This document shows positions 1 through 6,687 of a stretch of DNA of 16,794 nucleotides, in pieces. Position numbers and translations under genes: made by a program. This DNA comes from Solirubrobacterales bacterium 70-9 (GTDB lineage: Bacteria; Actinomycetota; Thermoleophilia; Solirubrobacterales; 70-9). Position 1 is the stretch's first letter; the number at the start of each line of letters is the position of its first letter. The notes below the pieces were generated by a model. The model was not told where the DNA came from. It did not search any database and saw only the letters and a list, made by a program, of their open reading frames with translations. The DNA lies in contig MKSH01000023.1 of assembly GCA_001898095.1 (NCBI GenBank), positions 13,705-30,498 on the forward strand, written 5' to 3'.

Positions 1-229
1 GGAGCAGGGCCGCCACCACCAGGTGCTCGGGTGCCTCCGACGCCAGGGCGAGCATCCAGTCGCCGGCGCGGGTCAGGTGGTCGCGGTCGTAGTAGTCGTC
101 GATCCAGTCGAAGACCTGCGGCCGGAGCTTCTCGAATTCGGCCGAGAACTCTCTCCCGGCGGGTAGCTCCCGCCATCCGGGAGTTCTTTCGATCTCCGGA
201 ATGTTCAGAAGTGGGCGGGATGCTTGCAT
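1..229 (-). CDS. HD-domain family protein, N-terminal fragment (runs off left edge)
   Basis: The minus strand is open from an ATG at 229 to the window edge, giving 76 residues beginning MQASRPLLNIPEIERTPGW. A purine-rich GGAGAGG lies 4-5 bases upstream of that ATG and supports the start. The visible C-terminal part (DRDHLTRAGDWMLALASEAP, then EHLVVAALL) looks like the first helix pair of an HD metal-dependent phosphohydrolase, where xAALL is normally followed by the His-Asp pair. The next base is C, which would suit His, but the HD dyad itself is outside the window. The gene is divergent from the Amt-like gene, and a GntR-like operator motif overlaps its start codon, so it may belong to the same regulon. 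The substrate cannot be guessed. Confidence 0.55.
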   Translation of the reverse strand, partial: MQASRPLLNIPEIERTPGWRELPAGREFSAEFEKLRPQVFDWIDDYYDRDHLTRAGDWMLALASEAPEHLVVAALL

Positions 230-233
230 ACAA
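224..233. promoter_or_regulatory. Putative GntR-family operator (copy 1)
   Basis: TTGCATACAA is a near-palindrome (reverse complement TTGTATGCAA). With the two following C's it shares the 11-mer TGCATACAACC with the site before gntR at 12292-12302. It overlaps the start codon of the HD-domain gene. The link to the GntR protein is an inference from motif recurrence and from the inverted-repeat form typical of FCD-type regulators. Confidence 0.5.
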
Positions 234-278
234 CCTCTCCGTGATTATGCCTGCACAGGTCTTTCCTGAGCGCCGTGG

Positions 279-306
279 TTGACCCCATAAAGGATGCGAG
301 TATACA
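279..306 (+). promoter_or_regulatory. Putative promoter of the Amt-like gene
   Basis: A TTGACC -35 box (279-284) and a TATACA -10 box (301-306) are separated by 16 bases. This is an unusually AT-rich element for the window and would start transcription near 313, leaving a leader of about 60 bases. The -10 box lies inside operator copy 2, so a bound repressor would block RNA polymerase. Confidence 0.5.
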
Positions 307-307
307 A
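298..307. promoter_or_regulatory. Putative GntR-family operator (copy 2)
   Basis: GAGTATACAA contains the palindrome GTATAC and the same ATACAA half-site as the other copies. It overlaps the -10 element of the Amt-like promoter. It is the weakest match to TTGCATACAA in its left half. Confidence 0.4.
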
Positions 308-374
308 TTGCGCGCGCGGTCGGGGTTACATCAACCGCACCCATATCTCACCCCCCCTTTGTCGAGGAGCCGAT

Positions 375-1778
375 ATGCAATTCGCCAAGGAACAGCTCTC
401 ACCGGAGATGCTGTTGCTTTCTTTCATTTATCTCGTTGGTGCGGTATCCGTAGTCCTGATCGTCCTGGCCCTGTGTTTCGTCGATTCCGGCCTGGTGCGA
501 CGCAAGAACATGCTCGACACGTGGATCGCCAAGATCCTCGCCGCGCTGATCGCCGGCGGCGGCACCATGGTCGCCGGGATCGGCATCTGGAACTGGCAGT
601 TCAACGAAGCCTTCGGGGTGCATGAACCCCTCTGGCAGGCGTTGAAGGATTGGTGGCTGGGTGGCCAGTTCCTCACCCACTATTCGGGCCAACTGGCGTT
701 CGAAAAGCTGCCCGAGGCGGACGTCCAGCAGGTCTTCGCCGCCTTCTTCATCACGTTCTCGTTGGGAACGCTGGCGCTGATCCACACCGGCGCGATGGAG
801 CGGATGCGACACAAGCCCCTATATGTGATGGCCCTGGTGATCGGCCTGGTGCTCTCGCCGCTCGTCGCCTACCTCAACTGGGGACCGGTCGGGCCGCTCT
901 CCAACCACGGCACCCATGATTTCGACGGCGTCTTCCCGCTCTACATCTTCGCCGGGACCTGGGTCGCCGTCCTCAGCTGGCGACTCGGGCCACGGCTCGG
1001 CGCCTTCAAGCCTCACCCCAGCGGCACCAAACCGGTGGGCAACAACATCGCCCTGGTCGGTGCCGGCGTGCTGCTGATCATGTTCGCCCTGCCGTTCATC
1101 GCCGTGGCCTCCACCTGGATCGCCCCGGAAGAAGGGTTCTTCGGGATCAGCTTCACCAACACCGGGATAGGGATCATCCTCGAGAACATCTTCTGCGCCT
1201 ACATCGGCGGCGCGGTGGCGGGTGGCTTCATCGCCTACCGTCGCAAGGAAGCGCAGTGGGCGCTGCTGGGACCACTGGCGGGCGCCGTCATCTGCGGCAC
1301 GATGCTCGATGTCGGCATGCCCTGGGTGGTCTTCCTGGTCTCCCTCGCGGGCCCGTTCGTCGCCCTGGGGACCGCCAACCTGACGGTGAAGCTCGGCATC
1401 GACGAGCCCAAGGTCCTGCCGCTGGCGCTCGGCCCGGGCGTCGTCGGCGCGCTGCTCTGCGGCTTCCTCTACTGGGGGACGAAGACCGGTGGCTACCCCG
1501 GACTGGAAGGCGCCTACGCCCTCCAGCACGCCGAAATCACCCCCTGGTGGCAGCTCGCCGGAATCGTCTCGACGATGCTGATCGCGGCGATCCCCTGCCT
1601 GTTGATCTGCCTCGCCTTCGAGCGGACCGGCGGGCTCCGGATCACCGAAGAGCAGGAGCTGGTCGGCCTCGACCAGACCTACTGGGGCATCGACAACTAC
1701 GGCGAGGAGCCCCCGCTCGCGATCGGCGCCCCGGCGCCGCCGATCGCTGACAGCCCTCCGCCGGTCGCGACCACCTAG
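375..1778 (+). CDS. Amt/Rh-fold membrane transporter lacking the twin pore histidines
   Basis: 467 residues; ATG at 375 follows a GAGGAG ribosome site 5 bases upstream, so the longer open frame from 294 is not used. About eleven hydrophobic segments span the protein. Family landmarks can be read by eye: DSGLVRRKN after TM1, a TGAMERMR loop (Amt: GALAERxR, near 138-145), a conserved-type W near 169, DFDG near 182-185, LGPR near 205, and the cytoplasmic tail GLRITEEQELVGLD (Amt: GLRVxxEEExxGLD). By eye alignment with E. coli AmtB, Asp160 is kept (D182) but His168 is Tyr190 and His318 is about Ala351, so classical NH4+ deprotonation and conduction are doubtful. It faces a pyridine-catabolism operon that releases ammonium, so it may carry a pyridine compound, handle ammonium by another mechanism, or act as a sensor. 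A proline-rich tail ends the protein. Confidence 0.8.
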   Translation: MQFAKEQLSPEMLLLSFIYLVGAVSVVLIVLALCFVDSGLVRRKNMLDTWIAKILAALIAGGGTMVAGIGIWNWQFNEAFGVHEPLWQALKDWWLGGQFLTHYSGQLAFEKLPEADVQQVFAAFFITFSLGTLALIHTGAMERMRHKPLYVMALVIGLVLSPLVAYLNWGPVGPLSNHGTHDFDGVFPLYIFAGTWVAVLSWRLGPRLGAFKPHPSGTKPVGNNIALVGAGVLLIMFALPFIAVASTWIAPEEGFFGISFTNTGIGIILENIFCAYIGGAVAGGFIAYRRKEAQWALLGPLAGAVICGTMLDVGMPWVVFLVSLAGPFVALGTANLTVKLGIDEPKVLPLALGPGVVGALLCGFLYWGTKTGGYPGLEGAYALQHAEITPWWQLAGIVSTMLIAAIPCLLICLAFERTGGLRITEEQELVGLDQTYWGIDNYGEEPPLAIGAPAPPIADSPPPVATT

Positions 1779-1790
1779 CCCCCGCGACAT

Positions 1791-1836
1791 CCCGAACGCC
1801 ACGACGGCCGCCGCAAGGCGGCCGTCGTCGTTCGGG
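1791..1836 (+). terminator. Terminator-like hairpin after the Amt-like gene
   Basis: The stem of CCCGAACG plus ACGACGGCCGCC (1791-1798, 1801-1812) pairs with 1817-1836, with a two-base bulge at 1799-1800 and a GCAA tetraloop of the GNRA class. It starts 12 bases after the stop codon. No U-run follows, which fits the U-less terminators proposed for actinobacteria. Confidence 0.65.
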
Positions 1837-1859
1837 GAAAGAGTTCGCGCCCCGCGGCC

Positions 1860-1883
1860 GGGGACGGGCGGGTTCGGGGCGCC
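1860..1883. repeat. Imperfect direct repeat, copy A
   Basis: This 24-base unit begins GGGGACGG and ends TTCGGGGCGCC. It recurs at 1941-1964 with two mismatches. The pair flanks the hairpin at 1892-1934. The short core GGGGACGG also appears at 1972-1979 and 2003-2010, 31 bases apart. Confidence 0.6.
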
Positions 1884-1891
1884 GGAGGCCG

Positions 1892-1934
1892 GCGTTCGCA
1901 CTTCCCCGTAGCCGGTACGGGGAACTGCGAACGC
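1892..1934. repeat. Long inverted repeat (hairpin b)
   Basis: Arms 1892-1910 and 1916-1934 pair over 18 of 19 positions, with a single C-C mismatch (1901/1925), around a 5-base centre GCCGG. The hairpin sits between the two copies of the 24-base direct repeat. Confidence 0.75.
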
Positions 1935-1940
1935 ATCCAA

Positions 1941-1964
1941 GGGGACGGCGGGGTTCGGGGCGCC
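1941..1964. repeat. Imperfect direct repeat, copy B
   Basis: Second copy of the unit at 1860-1883; 22 of 24 bases are identical and the difference is a GC/CG swap in the middle. Confidence 0.6.
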
Positions 1965-2011
1965 TGCGACCGGGGACGGCGCGCTTCGCTGCGCTCGCGG
2001 CGGGGGACGGG

Positions 2012-2074
2012 CGCGTCCTGGGCGTCTCGCGGCGGCCGGGCAGGCTGTGACCGCCGCGAGACGCCCAGGACGCG
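2012..2074 (+). repeat. Perfect 24-bp inverted repeat with a 15-nt loop (hairpin c)
   Basis: Arms 2012-2035 and 2051-2074 are exactly complementary around the loop CCGGGCAGGCTGTGA (2036-2050). The same loop, flanked by the same inner GGCGG/CCGCC pairs, occurs on the other strand in the hairpin at 2366-2417. On the plus strand it would lie in the 3' region of the Amt-like transcript. Confidence 0.8.
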
Positions 2075-2210
2075 AGGCTTCCGGGGGGAAGTGCGTGGGT
2101 CCGGTGCGCCTGCGGGGGGAGACGTGACGCCTCCGCGGCGCCGACCCGGGCTCCGCCGTCCCCCGGCCGTCCCTCGACCTCTTGGCCCCTTTGGGGGACC
2201 AAAAGTCGGT

Positions 2211-2252
2211 CTGAGTGAGTTGAACACACCCTGGTGTGTTCAACTCACTCAG
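2211..2252. repeat. Perfect 42-nt palindrome (hairpin d)
   Basis: Arms 2211-2230 and 2233-2252 are exactly complementary over 20 bases, with only CT between them. The stem (starting CTGAGTGAGTTG) is less GC-rich than its surroundings. It sits nearly midway between hairpins c and e. It may be a bidirectional terminator, a DNA cruciform or a protein-binding site; no U-tract is present. Confidence 0.75.
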
Positions 2253-2257
2253 GGCTC

Positions 2258-2287
2258 CGGAACCTCCTTAGGGAACGCGGAGTTCCG
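2258..2287. repeat. Small hairpin beside palindrome d
   Basis: CGGAACCTCC (2258-2267) pairs with GGAGTTCCG (2279-2287) around an 11-base loop, with one bulged C. Its significance is uncertain. Confidence 0.4.
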
Positions 2288-2365
2288 CACCGGACCCGCG
2301 CGGATCGTCGCGGACCCTCGGCGCGACCCGCACGGGACGCGCGCCCTCGCCCTCTCCCCGTGACC

Positions 2366-2417
2366 CGGCCCTCTCGTAGGCGGTCACAGCCTGCCCGGAC
2401 CGCCTACGAGAGGGCCG
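2366..2417 (-). terminator. Hairpin e downstream of the catabolic operon
   Basis: Arms 2366-2385 and 2398-2417 pair perfectly over 20 bases. The stem begins 23 bases past the nicE-like stop in the direction of transcription, the normal place for an operon terminator. Read on the minus strand, its loop is the same CCGGGCAGGCTGTGA as in hairpin c, whereas the outer stem sequence is unrelated. No U-run follows. Confidence 0.65.
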
Positions 2418-2440
2418 CGTCCCTTACCGTCCCTCGCCCG

Positions 2441-3187
2441 TCAGGTCGCCAGCAACGACCCCGCGCCCGGCACCGCGCGGGACGCGCCGAGGGCGTCGAG
2501 GACCTCGCCGGCGGTGGCGGTGGCGGCGGAGAGGACGGGGAGGCCGGCGTCGGCCTCGAGGCGGTCGAGGATCTCCAGCGAGGGCATCTGCACGCAGGCG
2601 GAGCCGATCAGGGCCTGGGCGCGGCTCAGGTCGAGGCCGCGGGCGTGGTCGACGAGGCCGCTCGGGTCGAGGCGGCCGACCTCGACGTTGTCGGCGACGT
2701 TGAGGCTGAGGGAGTCGACGACCTCGATCCCGTAGGCCTCGAGGTAGCCGGCGACGAGCGCCGTCAGCGGCGGCATGTACGGGGTCATGATCGCCACCCG
2801 CTCGAAGCCCTGCTGCTGGAGCGCGCGGATCAGCGCCCCGGCGCTCGAGAGCACCGGCGCCTCACCGCCGTTCTCGGCGGCGAGGGCCGAGAGGTGCTTC
2901 TCCACCTTCTCGTGGGCGCCCGCACCGCGCGCCATCAGCGCGATCAGGCAGGCGTAGGCGATCACGTCGACCCGCGCGTCGGAGAGCTCCTTCACGCAGC
3001 GGTCGGAGTCGGCGACCATGCGGTCCAGGGACTCCTCGTCGACGCTGTGGAGGACGGCGCGGCTGGAGTGGAAGGTGACCGGAAAGTCGAGCTCCGCCCG
3101 CGCCAACATGCGCGGCACCTCGGTCTCGATCGTCGTGTTGGAGCTGGGGACGATCAGCCCCACCCGCCTGGTCTCGGCGGCGTTCAC
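2441..3187 (-). CDS. nicE: Maleate cis-trans isomerase (Asp/Glu racemase superfamily)
   Basis: 248 residues from a GTG at 3187 that overlaps the preceding stop as GTGA; family members are about 250 residues. The N-terminus RRVGLIVPSSNTTIETEVP is the typical start of this maleate isomerase/arylmalonate decarboxylase group. The two active-site cysteines expected for maleate isomerase are present: C80 in VIAYACLIAL and C198 in IGSACVQMP. The two-Cys arrangement argues against a one-Cys decarboxylase. It would turn maleate, the product of maleamate hydrolysis, into fumarate for the TCA cycle. It is the last gene of the operon, and its stop is followed by hairpin e. Confidence 0.88.
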   Translation of the reverse strand: MNAAETRRVGLIVPSSNTTIETEVPRMLARAELDFPVTFHSSRAVLHSVDEESLDRMVADSDRCVKELSDARVDVIAYACLIALMARGAGAHEKVEKHLSALAAENGGEAPVLSSAGALIRALQQQGFERVAIMTPYMPPLTALVAGYLEAYGIEVVDSLSLNVADNVEVGRLDPSGLVDHARGLDLSRAQALIGSACVQMPSLEILDRLEADAGLPVLSAATATAGEVLDALGASRAVPGAGSLLAT

Positions 3188-3843
3188 CGGCGGGCCCCGA
3201 AGAGGATGAACAGCGCCGTCGCCAGCAGGGCGCCCAGCGCGGTGCCCTTCAGCAGGTCGTAGGAGATGAAGAAGCCGTCCTGGCGAGGCTCCGGGGCGAT
3301 CGTGCCGGCCGCGGAAGCAGACGCCACGGGCGCACCAGGCGCAGCGGTGGCGGCAGCCCCGTTGGCGCTCGCCGCCGGCGTCCCCACCGGTTCGCCTTTC
3401 ACCGCGCGCTCGAGCGAGGACATGAACTCGCGGGTCACGGCATCGGCCTGCTTGGCGATCACCTTCTGGCCGACCGAGCCGAGCACGCCGCCCATCGCCA
3501 GGTCGGCCTCGAGGTTCACCCGGGTCCCCTCGTCGAGCGGCTCCAGGGTGACGGTGTTGGAGCTGCGCAGGTTGCCGGCCGCCCCCTTCACCGCGCGGCC
3601 GATCGCGGTGAAGCTCATCCGCTCGTTCGGCTCCCGCTCGGTGATCCGCATCTTCAGGTCGAAGGTCGCCGTCATCGGGCCGACCGCCTGGGTGACGCGG
3701 ACTTTCGAGTTGTCGGGGTCGATCACCTCGACCGACTCGACGCCGGGCACGCACTTGGCGACCTCGTCCACCTGCTCGAAGAACTCCCAGAGCCGCTCGC
3801 GCGGCTCGGCGATCACGAAGGACTGCTCAACCTTCACTCCCAT
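3184..3843 (-). CDS. SRPBCC/CoxG-family protein with C-terminal membrane anchor
   Basis: 219 residues from the ATG at 3843; GGAGGTG directly abuts this ATG, so a GTG at 3837 is an alternative start. Residues 1 to about 145 form a SRPBCC/CoxG domain (FVIAEPRERLWEFFEQVDEV, CVPGVESVEV). An Ala/Pro/Gly-rich linker follows, then one hydrophobic segment near the C-terminus (LKGTALGALLATALFILFG) ending in Arg-Arg. It overlaps the Mo-subunit gene by 17 bases and the isomerase gene by 4. In CO dehydrogenase, CoxG anchors the enzyme to the membrane. In the 3-hydroxypyridine dehydrogenase of Ensifer adhaerens a separate SRPBCC protein is a component of the enzyme. Here it probably tethers or assembles the Mo hydroxylase at the membrane. 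Confidence 0.82.
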   Translation of the reverse strand: MGVKVEQSFVIAEPRERLWEFFEQVDEVAKCVPGVESVEVIDPDNSKVRVTQAVGPMTATFDLKMRITEREPNERMSFTAIGRAVKGAAGNLRSSNTVTLEPLDEGTRVNLEADLAMGGVLGSVGQKVIAKQADAVTREFMSSLERAVKGEPVGTPAASANGAAATAAPGAPVASASAAGTIAPEPRQDGFFISYDLLKGTALGALLATALFILFGARR

Positions 3844-6214
3844 CACCTCCGTTGGCTTCGCGTATGGCCCGCCAGACCAGCTCCGGGGTGATCGGCAGGT
3901 TCGAAATCTCGATCCCGAAATCGGCGAGCGCGTCGCAGATCGCGTTCGCGATCGACGCCCCCGGCGGGATGGTCCCGGTCTCCCCCACCCCGCGGACGCC
4001 GAACGGCGTCACCGGCGAGGGGATTTCGGTGTGCAGCAGCTCGACCGCCGGCAGGTCGCTGGCGGTGGGCACGAAGTAGTCGAGCATCGTGCCGTTCACG
4101 AGCTGGCCGGAATCGGCCTCGTAGCGCAGCTCCTCGGTCAGCGCCGCGCCGAAGCCCTGGGCGAGGGCGCCCCGGATCTGGCCCTCGACCGCCTTCGGGT
4201 TCACCACCCGGCCGCTGTCGTGGGCCATCACGAAGCGCTCGATCTCGAAGTCCCCGGTCTCGGCGTCGACGGCGACCACCGCGGCGGCGCTGCCGAAGGC
4301 GTAGGCCGCGTCGGTCGGCTCGAAGTGGGCGGTCGTCTCAAGACCGGGCTCCTCGTCGATCGGGATGCCCTGGCCGGTGATCGCGGCCTTGTGGACCTCG
4401 GCCAGGCTGACCGCCCTCCCCGGGTCCTCCTTGGACCGCACGGAGTCGCCGACGATCTCCAGCGCCGCCGGGTCCTCCCCCAGCTTGCCGCCCGCGATCC
4501 GCAGCGTCTTGTCGCGCAGCGCCGCCGCCGCGTCGCGCACCGCGCCCGCCCCGGCGATCAGCGTCCGCGAGGCGAAGGCGCCGGTGTTCAGCGGCGTCGC
4601 CCCGGTGTCGCCGGCGTGGACGCGGATCGCGCCGTAGTCGATCCCGTGGACCTCGGCGCAGATCTGGGCGAAGGCGGTCTCGTTGCTCTGGCCGAAGGTC
4701 GAGACGCCGGTGTAGAGGTCGATCCCGCCGCTGCGGTTGGCGCGCAGGGTGACGCTCTCGTGGGCGCCGAAGTGCGACCCGCGCTTGGCCAGGAAGCGGG
4801 CGCTCGCGTAGCCCGTCCGCTCGACGAAGGAGGTGAAGCCGACGCCGACGTAGCGCCCGTCGGCGCGCGGCCCGCGGCCCGCCGCGCGCAGGCCCTCGTA
4901 GTCGATCCGCTCGGCGACCATCTGCAGGCAGCGCGGATAGTCGCCGCTGTCGTAGATCGCCCCGGCGGCGTTTTCCCAGGGCAGCTCCTCCTCGACCAGC
5001 ATGTTCTGCAGCCGCAGCTCCAGCGGGTCGCGGCCGAGCTTCCGCGCCAACCGGTCGACCAGCAGCTCGCGGGCGAAGTTCACCTCCGGCTGGCCGTAAC
5101 CGCGGTAGGCGCCGATCGGCGTCTTGTTCGTCACCGCGACCCGCCGTTCCACCGCCCCGTCCTCGATCTTGTAAGGCCCGGTGAAGACGATGCTCGACAG
5201 CTGGGCCGAGCCGAACGCCGAGTTCTGGCCGCCGAGGTCGGTTACGTAGGTGTCGGTCATCGCGACGAAGCGCCCGTCGGCGTCGGCGCCGATGCGGAAG
5301 TCGTGGACCGCCTCGCGCGCCTGGGTCGAGGCGCGGAAGTGCTCGAGCCGATCCTCGGTCCACTTCACCGGCCGGCGCAGCTCGATCGAGTGCAGGCAGG
5401 CGAGCACGTCCTCGGGGTAGACGCCGAGCTTCAGCCCGAAGCCGCCGCCGACGTCGCCGGTGACGACCCGCACCTCGCTCTCCACCAGCCGCAGCGACTC
5501 GGCCAGCTGCATGCGGACCAGATGCGGGACCTGGGTGGAGACGTGGGCGGTCAGCTCGCGGGCGCCGGGGCGCCACTCGGCGACGATCGCCCGCGGCTCC
5601 ATCGGCAGCGGCGCCACCCGGTTGATCCGGAAGCGGTCGGCGACCACCACGGCGGCGGCCTCGAGCGCCTGCTCCGGCTCGCCGCGGCGCTGCGGGTTCG
5701 AGGCGAGGAGGTTGTCGTCCATCTGCTGCGGGTGGATCACCGGGGCGCCGGGCTCCAGCGCCGCGATCGTGTCGGAGACGTGGGTCAGCGGCTCGTAGTC
5801 GATCCAGATCGCTTCCACCGCGTCCTCGGCGATCCGCCGGCTCTCGGCGACGACGCTCACCACCGGCTGGCCCTCGAAGGCGCAGAACTCCGGGGTGAGC
5901 GCGTAGAACGGCAGGTTGGCGGCGCCGGGGACGGGGCGCAGGACGCTGATCGGCTCGGTCCGGGCGACCACCTCGGCGCCGGTCAGGACCTGGTGCACGC
6001 CCGGCATCGCCACCGCCTCGGCGGTCTCGATCGACTCGATCCGGGCGTGCGGGAAGGGACAGCGGCCGACCGCCATGTGGAGCGAGCGGGCGGGCTCGAC
6101 GTCGTCGGTGAAGCGGCCGTCGCCCTGGATCAGGCGGTCGTCCTCCTTGCGCGGGACCACGGTCCCGATCACCCCGGGAGCCTCGCGCGTGGTGGTGTCG
6201 GCGCCCGCGCTCAC
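3827..6214 (-). CDS. Molybdenum hydroxylase large subunit (xanthine dehydrogenase/CoxL family)
   Basis: 795 residues, the usual size. The GTG start at 6214 overlaps the small-subunit stop as GTGA; the longer open frame to 6385 only shadows that gene. Family marks: an N-terminal DDRLIQGDGRFTDD segment, the molybdopterin motif GGGFG (residues 256-260), the loop AYRGYGQPE, and the catalytic Glu in GVGETGT (E745). The AYRCSFR loop of form I CO dehydrogenase is absent, so this is not a CO dehydrogenase. It would hydroxylate an electron-poor ring carbon using water-derived oxygen. Given the downstream 2,5-dihydroxypyridine dioxygenase, I infer that it hydroxylates 3-hydroxypyridine or a close relative. 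Nearby XdhC and MocA homologues suggest a cytosine-dinucleotide form of the cofactor. Confidence 0.9.
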   Translation of the reverse strand: MSAGADTTTREAPGVIGTVVPRKEDDRLIQGDGRFTDDVEPARSLHMAVGRCPFPHARIESIETAEAVAMPGVHQVLTGAEVVARTEPISVLRPVPGAANLPFYALTPEFCAFEGQPVVSVVAESRRIAEDAVEAIWIDYEPLTHVSDTIAALEPGAPVIHPQQMDDNLLASNPQRRGEPEQALEAAAVVVADRFRINRVAPLPMEPRAIVAEWRPGARELTAHVSTQVPHLVRMQLAESLRLVESEVRVVTGDVGGGFGLKLGVYPEDVLACLHSIELRRPVKWTEDRLEHFRASTQAREAVHDFRIGADADGRFVAMTDTYVTDLGGQNSAFGSAQLSSIVFTGPYKIEDGAVERRVAVTNKTPIGAYRGYGQPEVNFARELLVDRLARKLGRDPLELRLQNMLVEEELPWENAAGAIYDSGDYPRCLQMVAERIDYEGLRAAGRGPRADGRYVGVGFTSFVERTGYASARFLAKRGSHFGAHESVTLRANRSGGIDLYTGVSTFGQSNETAFAQICAEVHGIDYGAIRVHAGDTGATPLNTGAFASRTLIAGAGAVRDAAAALRDKTLRIAGGKLGEDPAALEIVGDSVRSKEDPGRAVSLAEVHKAAITGQGIPIDEEPGLETTAHFEPTDAAYAFGSAAAVVAVDAETGDFEIERFVMAHDSGRVVNPKAVEGQIRGALAQGFGAALTEELRYEADSGQLVNGTMLDYFVPTASDLPAVELLHTEIPSPVTPFGVRGVGETGTIPPGASIANAICDALADFGIEISNLPITPELVWRAIREANGGDGSEG

Positions 6215-6687
6215 GACTCCTCCCCGTTCAGCACCCGGTCGACCGCGGTGACGATCCCCTCGTAGCCGGTGCAGCGGCAGATCACGCCGCTGATCTCGTC
6301 GCGGATCTGCGCCCGGTCGAGCGTCCGCCCCGACTCGCCGAGCGCCGTCGCGGTCATCAGGAAGCCGGGCGTGCAGAAGCCGCACTGGAGGCCGCCGGCG
6401 TCCTTGAAGGCCTGCTGGAGCGGCGCCAGCTCACCGTCCACCGCAAGCGACTCGACCGTCCGCACCTCGTGGCCGTCGAGCTGCGGGGCGAGCATCAGGC
6501 AGCTCTTCACCGCCTCGCCGTCGAGCAGCACCGTGCACATCCCGCAGACTCCCTGCTCGCAGCCGACGTGGGTGCCGGTCATCCCCAGGTGCTGGCGGAG
6601 GAAGTCGGCGACGTGCATCCGCGGCGCGACCTGCTCGCGGTGGACGGTGCCGTTCACGGTGACCGTGATCTCGATCGCTTCATCCAT
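6211..6687 (-). CDS. Molybdenum hydroxylase [2Fe-2S] small subunit (CoxS family)
   Basis: 158 residues, typical length. The plant-ferredoxin-type cluster is bound by C43, C48, C51 and C63 (GCEQGVCGMC...C). The second cluster, in the C-terminal helical domain, is bound by C102, C105, C137 and C139 (QCGFCTPG, ICRCTGY). It passes electrons from the Mo site to FAD. ATG at 6687 overlaps the upstream FAD-subunit stop by 8 bases, and its own stop overlaps the large-subunit start, so translation of the three subunits is likely coupled. Confidence 0.93.
   Translation of the reverse strand: MDEAIEITVTVNGTVHREQVAPRMHVADFLRQHLGMTGTHVGCEQGVCGMCTVLLDGEAVKSCLMLAPQLDGHEVRTVESLAVDGELAPLQQAFKDAGGLQCGFCTPGFLMTATALGESGRTLDRAQIRDEISGVICRCTGYEGIVTAVDRVLNGEES

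Larger units (their letters stand above)
1779..2440. other. Gene-free convergent intergenic region packed with inverted repeats
   Basis: This 662-base gap separates the Amt-like stop from the nicE-like stop. The open frames crossing it are low-complexity Arg/Gly/Pro shadows without a ribosome site or a recognisable domain. It holds five large hairpins (1791-1836, 1892-1934, 2012-2074, 2211-2252, 2366-2417), a smaller one (2258-2287) and an imperfect direct repeat. I see no transposase fragment, tRNA or promoter. None of the stems is followed by a U-tract. Confidence 0.8.

Noticed and set aside
1..229. N-terminus of the missing PpsA-like PEP-utilizing partner
   Set aside because: A GW and some acidic/aromatic spacing are loosely reminiscent, but the W-D-x-x-H-[FW]-P type segment is absent, and the DHLTRAGDW...VVAALL pattern fits an HD domain better.
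819..2243. Long minus-strand open frame across the Amt-like gene and the hairpin region
   Set aside because: Arg/Gly/Asp-rich low-complexity translation antisense to a well-supported membrane protein; a GC-rich shadow.
1779..2440. Insertion sequence remnant or CRISPR array
   Set aside because: The inverted repeats are separate hairpins, not a pair of ends around a transposase, and there are no regularly spaced identical repeats with unique spacers.
3266..6265. 999-residue plus-strand open frame opposite the hydroxylase genes
   Set aside because: Antisense shadow of the Mo large subunit and SRPBCC genes; composition is Arg/Val/Gly/Asp-rich with no domain.
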